Shown here: one piece after another, positions 32,040 to 45,000 of the stretch
How positions within the stretch are numbered: the first letter of the stretch is position 1
Layout: the number at the start of each line of letters is the position of its first letter
NCBI RefSeq assembly: GCF_963676685.1
Contig: NC_092344.1
Coordinates: 97,804,749 to 97,868,748 of the forward strand
Direction of reading: 5' to 3'
DNA length: 64,000 nt
Source: Mytilus edulis
Taxonomy: Eukaryota; Mollusca; Bivalvia; Mytilida; Mytilidae
The notes under the pieces: generated by a model
Told to the model about the DNA's origin: nothing
What the model saw: only the letters and a program-made list of their open reading frames with translations
The model's database searches: none
Position numbers and translations under genes: made by a program

Positions 32040-33005
32040 GTTGTTTCAATTTGAGATGTTCTTAATCGAGTTGTTTACTACATTAGTGCTATCAAAGTCT
32101 ACAAAGCGTTTCGGCTTGATAATCCTTTTGGTTTTGCTTTTTACAAAAAGTTCGTCAGGTTTGATAGCTGGGACCAAACATTCAACCACTTTGTACAGAA
32201 ATTACAGTGTTTGGCTTGTTCGTCTGGACTGTAGGTTTTCTAGTTCCAATACGGTAAGTATTTTGGTAACTGATCCTTCTTCTCTAGATTTGTAAACCCC
32301 TGCGATGAATTTTTCTGCTCTTCGCTGTATCCTAATTTGTTTATGTTGTTGGTTTTATTCGGGTCGCATACAATTGCCCCATATTTCATCGTAGATCTTA
32401 CCAATGAAATGTATGCTGGTTTTTTTTTAGTATTTTATGCAGAATCTTAGGTTGCTTCTTAGAAAGCTTAGTGTCGAATTTGCTTCTTGGATACATTTGA
32501 AATGTGGGTGGTCCATTTTAGATCTTCTGGTATCTTTAACCCAAGAAAGGATTGTGTTGGACTTGTTGGTGTATGATTCCATCGAGAGCATAGTATTTCT
32601 GGCTTTTGTTCTTAATGCTCAGGATTTTACATCTCTTTGAGTTAGAGAGCATATCCCAGCCATTTTCTAGGCTAACCAGATCTTGTTGTAATAGAATGTG
32701 GTCATGTTGTGTTTTTATATTTCTGTATAGCAGATAATTATCGGCAAAGGGTCTAACGGCTCGTTTTACTGCATTTGGCAGGTCGATTACGTTTTTTTTG
32801 TGGAACTCCTGAGTCCACGGTAGCTCCTTCAGATTTCTCTCAATCTATGACAATTTACATTTTTCTCTTAGTGAGAAAATTTTCAGGCCCTTTGTGCAGA
32901 GGTCCTCTCACACCATATTCATCTATTAGAGTAGTAGTTTGTGTAATAATTTGTTGTGTGGCACGTTTTCAAAGGGTTTTGAAAAGTCGAGGATAACAAC
33001 ATTAA
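32040..33005 (-). pseudogene. LINE (jockey-like) reverse-transcriptase relic
   Basis: Reverse-strand conceptual reading, with frame breaks, runs VVILDFSKPFENVPHNKLLHKL (near 33000), the SG-V-P segment near 32800, CKILSIKNKSQ, PFLG, KWTTHISNVSKKANSTLSFLRSNLRFC, YISLVRSTMKYGAIVCDP, RRAEKFIAG and LQSRRTSQT. This is the palm/thumb and C-terminal region of a non-LTR retrotransposon polymerase of the jockey type. Stops and frameshifts are many, and the 5' half is missing. The plus-strand ORFs across it are antisense shadows. Confidence 0.75.
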
Positions 33006-33264
33006 CTTGATTTCCAATCCGCTATTTCAAAATACTGTTAATACAGATTACTGGATATACTGCTTTTTTCTAATAGAAAACGACTGTAGTTTGATTCTTA
33101 AATACTGCATACAACAAGAGATGATAACATGTCAATATGCAATTTCACACATGACAAACACTTTTTTCTTTTCCAGTTAGTTGAAATTTTTACAAATTCA
33201 TACAGATATATTAAAACGTGAAACATATGAAAAGCTACTGACGAGGTATAAATACATTTCTCGT

Positions 33265-33655
33265 AAAGGGGCATTAGCTATTAAGTTCCTGGTCATTTAT
33301 TGGACTCAAATTATCATATTAGATTTATTACATACTAACCAGCTTATTCAAATTAGAATAAGTCTGAAATAAACTAAATGAGTATAAAGCTATTTTCGTA
33401 TATCTTTCATTGACATAAGATATGATGGAGATCTGAAACAATAAACTAATTAATTAATATCAATCATAAGGATAGTCCTCTATAAACAATAAACACTTAA
33501 TGTATGAAGTCGATAATATATATATAATTAGCATTTCATGTGTATTTTATTTTTACTCTAATTGTTTCTTAGCTTATTTGGACAAAATTGAATCAAACTG
33601 GCTGTGAAAATTGAATTGTTATTTCACAATTTCACTTTCATTAATGATTGAACAA
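33265..33655. mobile_element. Truncated copy of the AAAGGGGCACTAGCT TIR element
   Basis: It opens AAAGGGGCATTAGCT at 33265 and shares 'attggactcaaattatcatatt' and 'cttagcttatttggacaaaattg' with 25987-26640. It lacks the retrozyme-like insertion and loses similarity at the run of A near 33655, so the right terminus is absent. Confidence 0.65.
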
Positions 33656-33729
33656 AAAAAAATATATATATAGTAACCTACATATCATGAATCTTTGACT
33701 TATGTTGATATGTTGAGCATCATGTGAAG

Positions 33730-34790
33730 GCTTACTTTGTATTCCTTGATTTACATGTTTCCATGTGGTATGAAAGAGGGGCGAAAGATACAAGAGGGAC
33801 AGTCAAACTCATAGATCGAAAACAAACTGACAACGCCATGGCCATAAAAGAAAAAGACGAACAGACAAATAATAGTACAACAATATAATTAAAATCAGAG
33901 ATCAATATTTTAATTACGGTAGATGAACTCATATGTAGTCGAGCGTAATCAGAGATCAATATTTTAATTAGGTTGAAAGTACACAAGACACAACATAAAA
34001 AACTAAAGACCATGCAACACGAACCTCACCAAAAACCCTAGCTCCGGAAGGATAAGCATGACATTGTTATTACAAATCCGGTAAATAGTATAATTCGGTA
34101 AGTAAGTCAACATATGAAGCAGACTTAGCTATATCTGTTATATCCTTTATCTCTAGTTCGAAGGAATAGGTGTGTGCAACATTGTCACCAAATTTTGAAT
34201 TATTTTAGTGAGAGAACATCATCTATATAGAGGAATATAGGTAAGGATATTGCTGACTTCTTATCTTTCTTCCGAAGGAGTTTCTGTACGTGTATGAAGT
34301 CGGCCTCATATTAATAAAGGAACAAGTCGGCAAGAAGAGGGGTACAATCGGTTCCCATAGGAATCCCGATAGTCTGTTGAAAATCACTTCCTCTAAACGT
34401 AACAAATATGTTGTCAATCAAGAAATCAAGCATCTTGATAGTGTCAGTTGCAGAGAATATTTTATTTGAATCAGTGATTCTTTACAAGTAGGATGTATCC
34501 CTACCCAATACAAGATACTTGTATCTACGTTGGCAATTGTTTTTTTTTATGAAACAAAGCAATACCAACGCTTTCAATTTGTCTTTTAGTTTGGAATGGG
34601 GAATATTTGTGTAAAAGTCAAATGTTTTAATACAAGCTAAAAGAGTCTTAAATTGTATGTACTCTAGAAGATCTTTGGATTTTTTTTAGTATCCACATCT
34701 GATTCACGCCACCTCTAAAATATGCAGTTTCAAAATAACTTTAAGCATGGCTTTGATTCCTGATTGCTGATAAAATAGTTGTTAATTATT
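33730..34790 (-). pseudogene. Reverse-transcriptase relic, possibly Penelope-like, with its 3' tail
   Basis: On the minus strand, from about 34700 to 34070 with breaks: FYTNIPHSKLKDKLKALVLLCF, RRYKYLVLGRD, KMLDFLIDNIFVTFRG, QQTIGIPMGTDCTPLLADLF, YIDDVLS, GDNVAHTYSFELEIKDITD. IGIPMGT and YIDDV are the RT finger and catalytic motifs. One YIDD Asp pair is present, but stops and frameshifts disable the frame. Below 34035 follows the non-coding 3' module also seen at 20690. The affinity to Penelope-like elements is inferred from motif style. Confidence 0.7.
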
Positions 34791-34949
34791 TAGAAAGAGG
34801 TTTCGTGGAGCACTGTGAAGACCCAGCAATATACCATTGTTTGTAAGGACATTTTTGTATTTCTTTTTACATATCGACTGCTGACTCTATTCGGTATTTC
34901 TATAAACTGTTATCACAGAGATATGTCTCGCCTTTATGTAATTTTAATT

Positions 34950-35610
34950 ATTCAAATGTTGAAATCAAAATAGTAATACTTAAACATCTTACACAAGTTA
35001 TGCAAATATTCAAAGTCAATGAGTTACATGGCTCAACAATCTCCATGTAAATGAGATGTGCCAATGCTTATACAACTGCATACCAAATACAATTGACTTA
35101 TTATAAGTCGTTCCCAAACCTAAATACAAACATTAAGTTGTAAACTATGAAAACGTTTCAAAGTCAATAAACCATGAAGAAGGGATGGGGCTATATAATC
35201 TCAATGGAAACGATACTTGCAGATGCCAATAAATATGCATACCTAATATCATTGACTTAACATTAGTAGTTCATCTTAAACTGATCTAATCACAAACTAA
35301 TACATGTAAACTAAGACTGAGGGGCAAGGCCAAATATTCTCCATGGAAATAAGATGTGCCAATGCTTATGCAACTGAAAACCAATAAACATTGTCCTTCC
35401 ACTAATGGTTCCCCTTGAACTGACCTAATCACAAACTAAGACATGATAACTTTGAAAATTTTCAAAGTCAATAGACCATGACTAAGGGATTGGAGCCAAA
35501 TTATCTCCATGGAAATGAGATGTGCCAATGCTTATACAACCATACCAAATATGATTGACCTACCACTTGTGGTTCACCATAAACTAGACCTAATCACAAA
35601 CTAATACATT
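34950..35610. repeat. Four tandem ~155-bp units
   Basis: Markers 'agtcaat.a.ccatga..aagggatgggg' near 35014, 35163, 35310 and 35468, each with 'tctccatggaaatgagatgtgccaatgcttatacaact' and 'cctaatcacaaactaatacat'. It is non-coding. Confidence 0.75.
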
Positions 35611-35720
35611 GTTGACACCATCGCCACCAGCGACGCCTCCAGAAACAGCATACCTATGTCTCACTTTTTGACTCAGTCAAGGCGAGACAATAAACTGTGA
35701 CATGGATCTGGTATGTTTTT
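35611..35720. repeat. Dispersed repeat segment
   Basis: 'gttgacaccatcgccaccagcgacgcctccagaaacagcatacctatgtctcactttttgactcagtcaaggcgagaca' contains 'tcgcc..gcgac' and 'tgtctc...gagaca' inverted pairs; it has the look of the end of an interspersed element joined to the tandem units before it. Confidence 0.35.
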
Positions 35721-36139
35721 TTTTCAAGACGTTATAAGATGAAACCATATCTGTGGCTGTTGACAATTTAAGTTTGTGGATGTCATTTGTGTGTAATGTT
35801 TTAAGGATCACTGTGTGTCTTATCATGATTTGGCCATGGTGGTATATTCTTTGACTGATTAACACACATAAAGAGCAGAAAACAACCACAAATGGGTTTT
35901 CAAATTTCAAGACTGTGAAAAACGTGCATCCAAAGGCTGGCTTCAGCAGGCCCCTATACAAGTGCAGTGAAAATGGTGGCCACACTTCACTCAGAAAGAT
36001 GAGTGTAAAGTGGGAGTACTTTTTGGATATGTCAGACACTTACTTCCTGCCTGCAGATACTTTGAATTTTCCAATTTCTTGAATGAACAGAAAATTTTGG
36101 CTAAAAATTTCTCCAGTACTTCTAATTTCAAATTTAGTC

Positions 36140-36240
36140 AAAAAGATTGGCAGAGATGAGCTGGAATATGTGATTGATTAACTGTTAGTCGCTTAATGTC
36201 CAGTGGCAAATACATGCTCAGGAAAATGTCAGACACCTCC
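36140..36240. repeat. Dispersed repeat segment ('tgttagtcgcttaatgtccagtggcaaatac')
   Basis: A short non-coding segment with an interspersed-repeat look; no partner copy was seen in the window. The ORFs at 35677 and 36138 on the minus strand show no coding features. Confidence 0.3.
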
Positions 36241-36479
36241 TTCCTGTTTTTAGAAACTGAATTAATAGAGTTAATAGTGGAAGTATGCTCAACTTGACAA
36301 CTCTGTAAAACTTTCACATAAATTTTATTAAACAAATTGAAACAAATATATATAGTAATATGCAAATTTGATATTCTGTAACAAATAAATACACAAATGT
36401 AAAAGAAATGTAACTTTAATATATCATACAATAGTTATGTTGTTGGATTTCTAAAATGAGATAAAATGTACATGCCATC

Positions 36480-38830
36480 TAAAACAATAGTAAAATAAAG
36501 CATACAGTTGTATTTTTAAGGCTTGATTATAACTTGATATACACTAGAGGGTTCAGAAATGAATATATTAAGTATCTTATTTGTCAAAATTTTAAAACTA
36601 CAAATGAAATTCAAATTCCAGCTTTGTAAGCACACTGATGTAATTTTACAACAGTTTCAACCTTATTTTTGTTATTCCATGAAGTTCCAAAATGAGATTG
36701 ATGATTTTTACAAGAACTAATTTTAATATCACCACACATAAATGTTTGTTCCAAATCAGGAACTATGTCAGAGGTTGTTATTTGTTGAACTTTTTGTAAT
36801 TTGTATCTTAGTTGTAGATCTTTTTAAAAAAAATAATTCACAGCAATTCTTGACCTCAAACTTACTAAATACACATTTGTCTATTGTTAAAGACTTTATT
36901 TACATCTAAGTATTTTTGTGCCATTAGGTTCCTGCTTCATTGATGTATATCAAAAATCTCTTATCATTTGACTATTATGTCAATTCTTTTGAGTTAAAGA
37001 AGGTAAATTTCTTTGCCGGCTTTATCAATTTTGATTAACTGCTCCAGTTGTACAAGACAGAATCTTTTAGAACAATTCTAAACAGAACATTTGTGTGAGA
37101 CACATATTGTCAATTTATTTCATCTTTATATCATCTTTTTTATGTATTAATATAGAGTAGTCTTACTGAACATTTACAGAAAAGATGATGTGGTTTTTTT
37201 TTCATAACATAATGAGTGATGTTGATATATGAATCTGGCATGATGAAATGTTGATTCAAACTAAAAATAACAAAATATATTGCACATACAATTTACATAG
37301 ATAGATACATCTCATTAGTCAAACAATTTCAATTTTCAAAAGTTTTCTCAAAATTCCAATTTTTAAATTGCAAAAAAATCGATCACTATTTCATCCATAA
37401 ATGAATATGGTCCTTGCTTTAACTTTTTTTTTCATGATATAATGCCCTGTGAAGTTTGGATTTAACATCATTAATTGTGTCTGTTCTACTGGCACTGTTT
37501 GGTTTGCCTTGGCCATACATACAGAAATAATTGTAATCCTACTTAAATATTAATACTAACTTTATATACAACAAATATTAAAAACAAGAGTTTGCCCTTT
37601 TGCAATTAACATGCATAAAAATATATGAATAAAAAAGACTCTATGCAGCAGTTTATATCTGAACCGAAAAAAATATGCTTTTTAGATAACAGCAGAATTA
37701 TTTTCTATGGGACTGTCCACTTGATAAATAAACAAAGGGTGTACAAAATATACATTATATCTCCCTCCACAGGCATGATAGGCAATCATGATTAATATTT
37801 TACTGTGACTTTATATTTTTGAAATTAAAAAGTTACTTCTAAATTTAGAATCATAGAAGAGACAAGGAAAATATTCAGGATTGCTGCATCAAGTATTTAA
37901 AGTTATATATTGGTCTTATATAAATCTATATTATGTATACTTTGTCAATCATAATATAAACATTCATTCTATTTAATAAATGTATAAACACTTTACACTG
38001 CACTGTTAAAAATTGCATACTATTAAATATTCACAAATATTACAACGTCCAATAAAACATAAGATGATTTCTGGTAAATGACAGATATTCAAAGGATAAA
38101 TGATGTAACCTCAAGAATTATTTTAATAAATTGTTTAATGAAGCCCTTGCAAAATGCTGATCTAAATTAATATAATGCATTGATGGTAGCCAGTTTATGT
38201 GCCTTTTGAAAAAGATGCTGAATGGAATCATTGTCCAAAGTTGTTACCATATTTTTCAATCAAAACTATTTAAACTAAAGAAGTCTTAATTTTTTTTAAC
38301 CTTGTTCTTTTTAGTAACAATACACTTTACGTATTGGGATTTTAACATTTTTTTAGAAAATAAAAAAAAATCTGAATTTCAATCATTTTTTCTTGAAAAA
38401 ATTATATAACACCATGATTTATAATTCAACATTGATTTGAACTAGTGTGACTTAATTATTATTGTGGTCACCAACTATCTGACTTATTATTGTGGTCACC
38501 AACTATCTGACTTATTATTGTGGTCACCAACTATCATGAATTGAGGACAAATTATACTTATGTGGATATTTCATAGTTTTGTCAAAGTCTGCATACAAGT
38601 CATACAAGTCTACAGAAAATTTGTACTACGTTGAACATCTAAAATAGTGGTTCACCTTTACCCAGGAAATCCATGAAAATTGGTTATTAATTTGGCCATA
38701 ACATGACAATGGGTTCCTTCAAAGTTGTATCAGTATTTGGTTTTAATGTTATAATGTAAACTCCATATGTATGAATCAGGTGAAGTAAGAGTTGTCTGTC
38801 TTGATGTATGAGTTGAATTCAAATTATTCA
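36480..38830. other. Probable 3' UTR and downstream sequence of the PDZ/COR/death-domain gene
   Basis: AT-rich, no gene. On the minus strand the first AATAAA after the stop that was noticed is at 37119-37114; the true 3' end is not known. It includes the 28-bp tandem repeat at 38451-38535. Confidence 0.4.
38451..38535. repeat. Three tandem copies of a 28-bp unit
   Basis: 'tgtggtcaccaactatctgacttattat' starts at 38463, 38491 and 38519 (third copy partial). It lies 300 bases past the stop of the minus-strand gene, so likely in its 3' UTR. Confidence 0.85.
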
Positions 38831-39027
38831 CTATCTATTTCGGCTATCTAACCAAGTCTGTAAGAGTTCTATGAGATCTTTTCTTTTCATATCAGGATGG
38901 TCCAATAATTCTATTAACTCATGGACTGTCAATCTATTGGTTTGATCTTGGTCTAACAGAAGGACCATTGCAGGATCTTTCTTTGTTTCATAGACGTTGA
39001 TATCATTAATTGATAGGCCAAGTAACC
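38831..39027 (-). CDS. PDZ/COR/death gene exon 9 (death domain helices 3-6, stop)
   Basis: Acceptor GTACTTGCAG; stop TAG 38833-38831. It encodes GLSINDINVYE, DPAMVLLLDQDQ, LTVHELIELLDHPDMKRKDLIELL, the last four death-domain helices. Confidence 0.9.
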
Positions 39028-42000
39028 CTGCAAGTACACAAAATCATCTTTTTAACATTTTTCTATTACTTTCATAAATTACCATTTTTAACATTGACAT
39101 TGACGATTATTATTGTATCTTTCATGAACTGATTTTTGAGTTAACAATAAGAAATGTGCACTGAAATTGAACAAATTAAGTTCATCTTTTAATTATTATG
39201 TAATAAGTACTTATCAATAAGGACAGTTAAAACTAGATATCTATTATTTAGGAAGTAAACAATTTATCTGTCTCGACTGATAACCCTTCCTCATGGTTGT
39301 CTGATGTAAAAGTCTGTCTGATTAAACTTTATCATAAACATTTTCTTATCAATTTCTTTCTTCCTGTTATTTTGTGTTGTAGTCATCAAAATATTAGGTA
39401 AAAACAATAAATTTATTTTGTTGATGATTATTCAAATCAAATTATTCCAATAAGGCATGGACTAACAGTTTCCTATATGACTTATCTAGCCGACTATAAT
39501 TGTTGTTTACAGCCATGATTCACTTATTTGTAGATCTTCTTTGAAGAAGAGAGAAGAGATTTTGTCAAGTTGTACTTTAATTATCATTTTGAAAACACCA
39601 AATAATCATTTTTTTTAATTAACCAACAGAACTCATGAACAGTCACATTAAAGTTGACTGTATTCTATGATCAATTACATTGAAGTCAAATTTCAACATT
39701 TTTGTTAGTTTAATCATTATTTGGAAATATTATTTGTGAGGGACAGACATGGACATAACTATATACCCCTTTCCAAGACAGGTTGAATAAGGAATGCACA
39801 AGTATTAAAATATCATAATCAGGCAAAAATTGTCTAATTTTTTTCTTGATATGAAGAACACTTTTGAACACTGTCCCCTCCCTTAATCCTGAAAGTTTGT
39901 TTCTTTCTTGTCAGACTTTATAGATTAAATCAGATTATAAACATTTATACTGTACTAACCTCCTAAACCTTTCCAATCCTGCCCAAGAGTTGTCGCACAC
40001 TGCAGATAGGTAAAAAGTTTATGGAACACATTGTATGGCAAATCTTTTATATAAATTTTGGGTTCTGTACTCTGTAAGCATAACAATATATATTTTTAAA
40101 ATATAAAAATATGATTTCTACATTGATCTTTTATCAAAGTTATTTTTACTAATTAGTTGAATGTTTACATTTTTCTTGGCAGGAATAACTCGAACAAAAA
40201 ATGTGCTGACTTCACCCTGTACTTTTCTTTTGCTTTTGTATTTGTATTATTCCATATGATTTTATTTTTGTTGATCTTTTTTGTTTAGTGTTTTTTTTCA
40301 GTGGTTTGTTTAGCTACTCATTAAGTAGAATGTGTTAAATTAGCATGCAAAAGTAAGCATATTTACTTCAACAATATTGTTAAAATTTGCAATTAAAATT
40401 TTTACAGCAGCAAACAGCAAAATTTTAAATCCCTACCCTATGAAAATTATAAATGTGGTATAGCATACTTTGAATACATATATTACTGTAGTATCTTTTA
40501 TAAATTGTTAGATGTTGAAATGCAGTTACTTCCAATAGCTTAGTTTGATCTCTGTTTTGTTGATTGGTGGTTTTGATAGGTTCATCTTACTGTCTTTTTT
40601 ATGGATATCATCTCATCACTAAATGGTTCCTTTTATAAATAACTTGAAATTAGAAAACAGAGATGAGTGGAAAGATCCAGTCTGTTGCCCTGTGTGCCTG
40701 TAGGCATAAAAAGAACTAGATAGAAGAAAGTATTCAGTGTTCTGAAATTCTACTTAAAACTTATTATACCTGATCTTGTAGCCATCGTCTTACAGCCTTA
40801 TGATTATCAATCCTTGTTGTTTTACATAAAATGGACCTCCTACTTGAAATGTCCACTACATGCATGCTGGTCATTGATCCTTTGACCTCACAATCCTCCT
40901 GAAGTGGACACTCTGGCCCTAAAACATAGTTAACTTCAGGTGGTAGGGCAGCATGGCAAACATCACATAACCATTGGTATATATAATGTAACTTCTTGTT
41001 TCTTTCACTTCTGAAAACAAAATTACAAATATTTATTTATGTATGTAGCACTTCTGGTGATATGATTTATAACATATATTCCATTTTAATATATGTTTAG
41101 TAATTATTAAGAAACTAAGGTGTTAACTTCCTCAGGTAAAGTTAACTTTAATTGTTTTGGCTATTCTTTTTAGGTTCCTTTGTCCAATTCGGTCATACAG
41201 CTTATCAGGTATTTATAAATACTTATTGAAAGTTTCAATTGTTTTGGTTTTGAGCATTACTGATGCACCAATAGAGAGTTGTTGAAGGTGTCTTTCATTA
41301 ACTATTTATTATTCTTTAGTTTTATATATTGTGTTTTGTATACTGATTGATTATCATTTTTTGTCATGGCACTGTCAGTTTGTTTTTGACTTATGAGTTT
41401 GAATGTCCCTATGGTATCTTTTACTTCTCTTTTAAGTACTTTTGCTGGGTAATATCACTTTTGTCTGAAGACAGCAGCTGTAGACAAAGGTGTGATGTAA
41501 ACATTCTATCTGTACAATAAATCCAATCTCATAGAAAGTATAACTGATGAATCAAGTTATAACAGGAAGTAGAATTGTAATATCTAAATGTCTTAATGAA
41601 GCCAAGTTGTTTCCGTCCAACATCAAGAAATTCTAATTAGTTGTTGCTATGAAAGTATATTCATTTGATCTTTACATATGTATAGATAATTTCTTCAGTG
41701 CATTCAAACAAACAGCAGGTCTCAATCTATTGATTTTAAGTTAGTATCATATATCAGCAAACTAAAATCTGTTTATACAAGAGGAAAGTCCAGGAAAAGT
41801 CAATAGTGTAGACTCAATTATGCAGGGACAGAGTATGCAGGCTTCATTTTTCATGGGGATTCTTTAACACAATGTATATATGGAATGCAAAATTTTTTAA
41901 AGAACAGTATGGACACAATTATTCAATAAATACTAAAAGAAAATATTCTAAACATCATAGAAGTAGAATGAAGACCTTTACTTTGATATCATATTCTATC

Positions 42001-45000
42001 AAAACAGCAACTTTTCACCAAGATAAGAATTTGGTATCCATGGAAACCTAAGTACTGAAGATTTAAAAGATAATTGTGCTTTTGTAATTTTATATTTTTA
42101 TCAATAAATTACATGAAATACGACAAATGATAAAAATGTAAAATAAAAATAAATATTTCCTTGTTAAAGTAAAACTGCTGTTAGGGTGTTTCAGAACAGT
42201 ATGTCATTATTAATAATAAAAAAGCTACAAAATAATGAAATTTTCAGAATTTTTTATTTATATATTTTATCAAATTTGTTTTAAGCTTCTCTTTGGAACG
42301 GAACAACATCCTACTTGACAAAGTTTTTATTTATCTAAGGAAATAGCTAGGAAATGGTTGAACTGTACTGGTTATATAATATCTCAAGGACAAATAAGAT
42401 GACGTGAAACATGCAAATATAAATAATATTTTCTAAAGGAATATTCTTGCAATCAAATGTATTTAATACAAACAAGGTGATGATGGAGAGTGTTTTAGAG
42501 ACCTTGACTAACAATGAGGGTCTTGCACAGTCAGTGCTTTTTTTTAGCATTTGAATAATTTATTTTTACCTTATGGTGCAAACAAGGTGGCTTGCTTTAT
42601 AATTTTCCCCCCATTAACAAAATGTTTTCATTGCTTATTATGCTTATTACTAGTTATTTTAAAACTGTAATTGTTTTAAACTTGTCATGGATGGAAGCAT
42701 CACTGCACTTGTAATATATATACTCAAAACAATTAACCAGATGCTCTGCAGGGCGAAGACCGCAGAGGTCGAACCATGAACAGTTGGGGCGAGTATGGAC
42801 ACAACATTTAAGCTTGATATAGCTCTGAATTTGGATTGTGATTAAATAGTTGACACAACATAGGTTTCTGACACAGAATGAATGTGGTCCAAGAACTTAA
42901 ACTTAAAAACTTAAAAATTTTAAATTGAACATTTACCTATTATGGTCCAATATCCAAAATCTAAATACATGGTTAGATTCAGCATATCATAGAACTCCAA
43001 GAACTCAATTTTTGATGAAATCAAATAATGTTCAATTTTAGACCCTTTAGACCTCAATGTGGACCAATTTGATGACTGGGCCCAAATATCAAAAATCTAA
43101 ATGCATGGTTAGAATCAGCATATTGAAGAACCCCATCTATTCAATTTTTGTTACAATCAAACAAAGTTTAATTTTTGACCCTTTGGACCTTAATGTAGAC
43201 CAATTTGAAAACGAGACAATACTGTGCAATTGAATATATATTTCTTGCTATTGCACAAAACTGTGCAATTGAAAATTACTTGCGCAATATTGTGCAATTA
43301 GATATTTCTTGCTATTGTGCAATACTGTGCAATTGAAGATTTCTTGCTATTGCACAATACTGTACAATTGAAAATTTCTTGCTATTGCACAATACTGTGC
43401 AATTGAAGATTTCTTGCTATTGCGAAATACATGCATTTGAGAATTTCTTGCTATTGCACAATACTTAATATAATAATTTTGGACCCTGATTTGGACCAAC
43501 TTGAAAAGTGGGCCCATAATCAAAAATCTAAGTACATGTTTAGATTCAGCATACCAAGAATTCAATTTTTGTTAAAATCAAGATAAGTTTAATTTTTGAC
43601 CCTTTGGACCTTAATTCGTTGGGACCAAAACTCCCAAAATCAATCCAAACCTTCCTTTTGTCATAAACCTTGTGTTAAAATTTCAGAGATTTCTGTATAC
43701 TTATACTAAAGTTATTGTGTGAAAACCAAGAAAAAAACGCTTATTTTGGCCCTTTTTGGCCCCTAATTCCTAAACTTTTGGGACAAAAACACCCCAAATC
43801 AATCCCAACTTTCCTTTTATGGTGATAAACCTTATATTTAAATTTCATAGATTTCTATTTCCTTTTACTAAAGTTAGAGTGCGAAAACCAAACGTCTTCG
43901 GACGAGGACGACGACAATGATGACGACAACAACGACGCCAACGTGATACCAATATACGAACAAAAAATTTTCAATTTTTGCAGTCGTATAAAAACTTGCG
44001 TTTTACTGTTAGTTTTTTTTTATGGTAATGATGCTCACAAGACAAAATATTTTAGCAAATTTATCTGTTGTTCTTTTTGATGTTTCTATATATACAATTA
44101 CAAAATGATGTAAAATTATCTACTCACTTTCCAATGATTATCTGCATTCTGTCCTGAAATTTGTGATGTACCAGTGTGATCTCATGACCCTGGTGATGTA
44201 GGGTGCATGAGTTAGCACTGGTCAGTGAGATCTTGTTACCATCAGACTGGTTTCTGATACTGAAAGCAAGCTGATAAAACTGCATGCTGGACAAATGAGT
44301 TTGATCAACACACTGTAAATACAAACAGGCATTGTCCCTGTCTGTCCTTTGATAGTTTATATGCCCTTGTTCTGACAGAAAGTATGGGAAAAGGTACTGT
44401 TCAATGCCATCTTGATCAATAAAATGTTTGAAAATCATGCCAAATGCCAACATAAGATTCAGTATCTTCTCAGCATTAATGGATTGAGAACTAATGATTG
44501 ACAAAAGGTCTTCTTTTGATATGTTTCCAGTAGCAACCAGTTTAATCCAGTGTTTGGTGATATCACTGCTTGAGGAATGTCTTTGTGGTATACAGACCAA
44601 CCCTTGGACATGCTGCAGTATAATCTCAGGATCTATAAATAGCAACTTCTCCATTTGCTGGTTGTTGGGTAAATTCAAAGGTGCTGCCTCTGAAAAGATA
44701 ATTCAAATATTAAAGTAAAAATGTCAATGGTGATTTTGTAAAGTTGGCAGGTATAAATTTACATTCACCATTGCACAGTGTAGTTTGTTCACTCATTTTA
44801 GTTCTCAATAAGCACATGATTAATTGATTTAACTACGAAATGTTACTGAATATCAAACACTATATGCTTGTAAAATCACAAAATTCGAAGGAAATCTTTT
44901 CATATACTTCATGATGTATAATAACCCTTTTCTTCATAATGACGCCTTTTGACGCCTACCCCCACCCTTTACTCCATAATGACGCCTTTTGACGCCTATG

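Noticed and set aside
32041..32996. Three plus-strand ORFs (84, 67, 73 residues)
   Set aside because: They are antisense to the LINE reverse-transcriptase relic.
35677..36431. Two minus-strand ORFs of 120 and 97 residues as genes
   Set aside because: No splice logic, no domain pattern, composition like surrounding AT-rich sequence, and overlap with dispersed repeat segments.
43210..43465. CRISPR-like array
   Set aside because: Units are unequal, have no unique spacers of constant size, and sit in a eukaryotic intron repeat.
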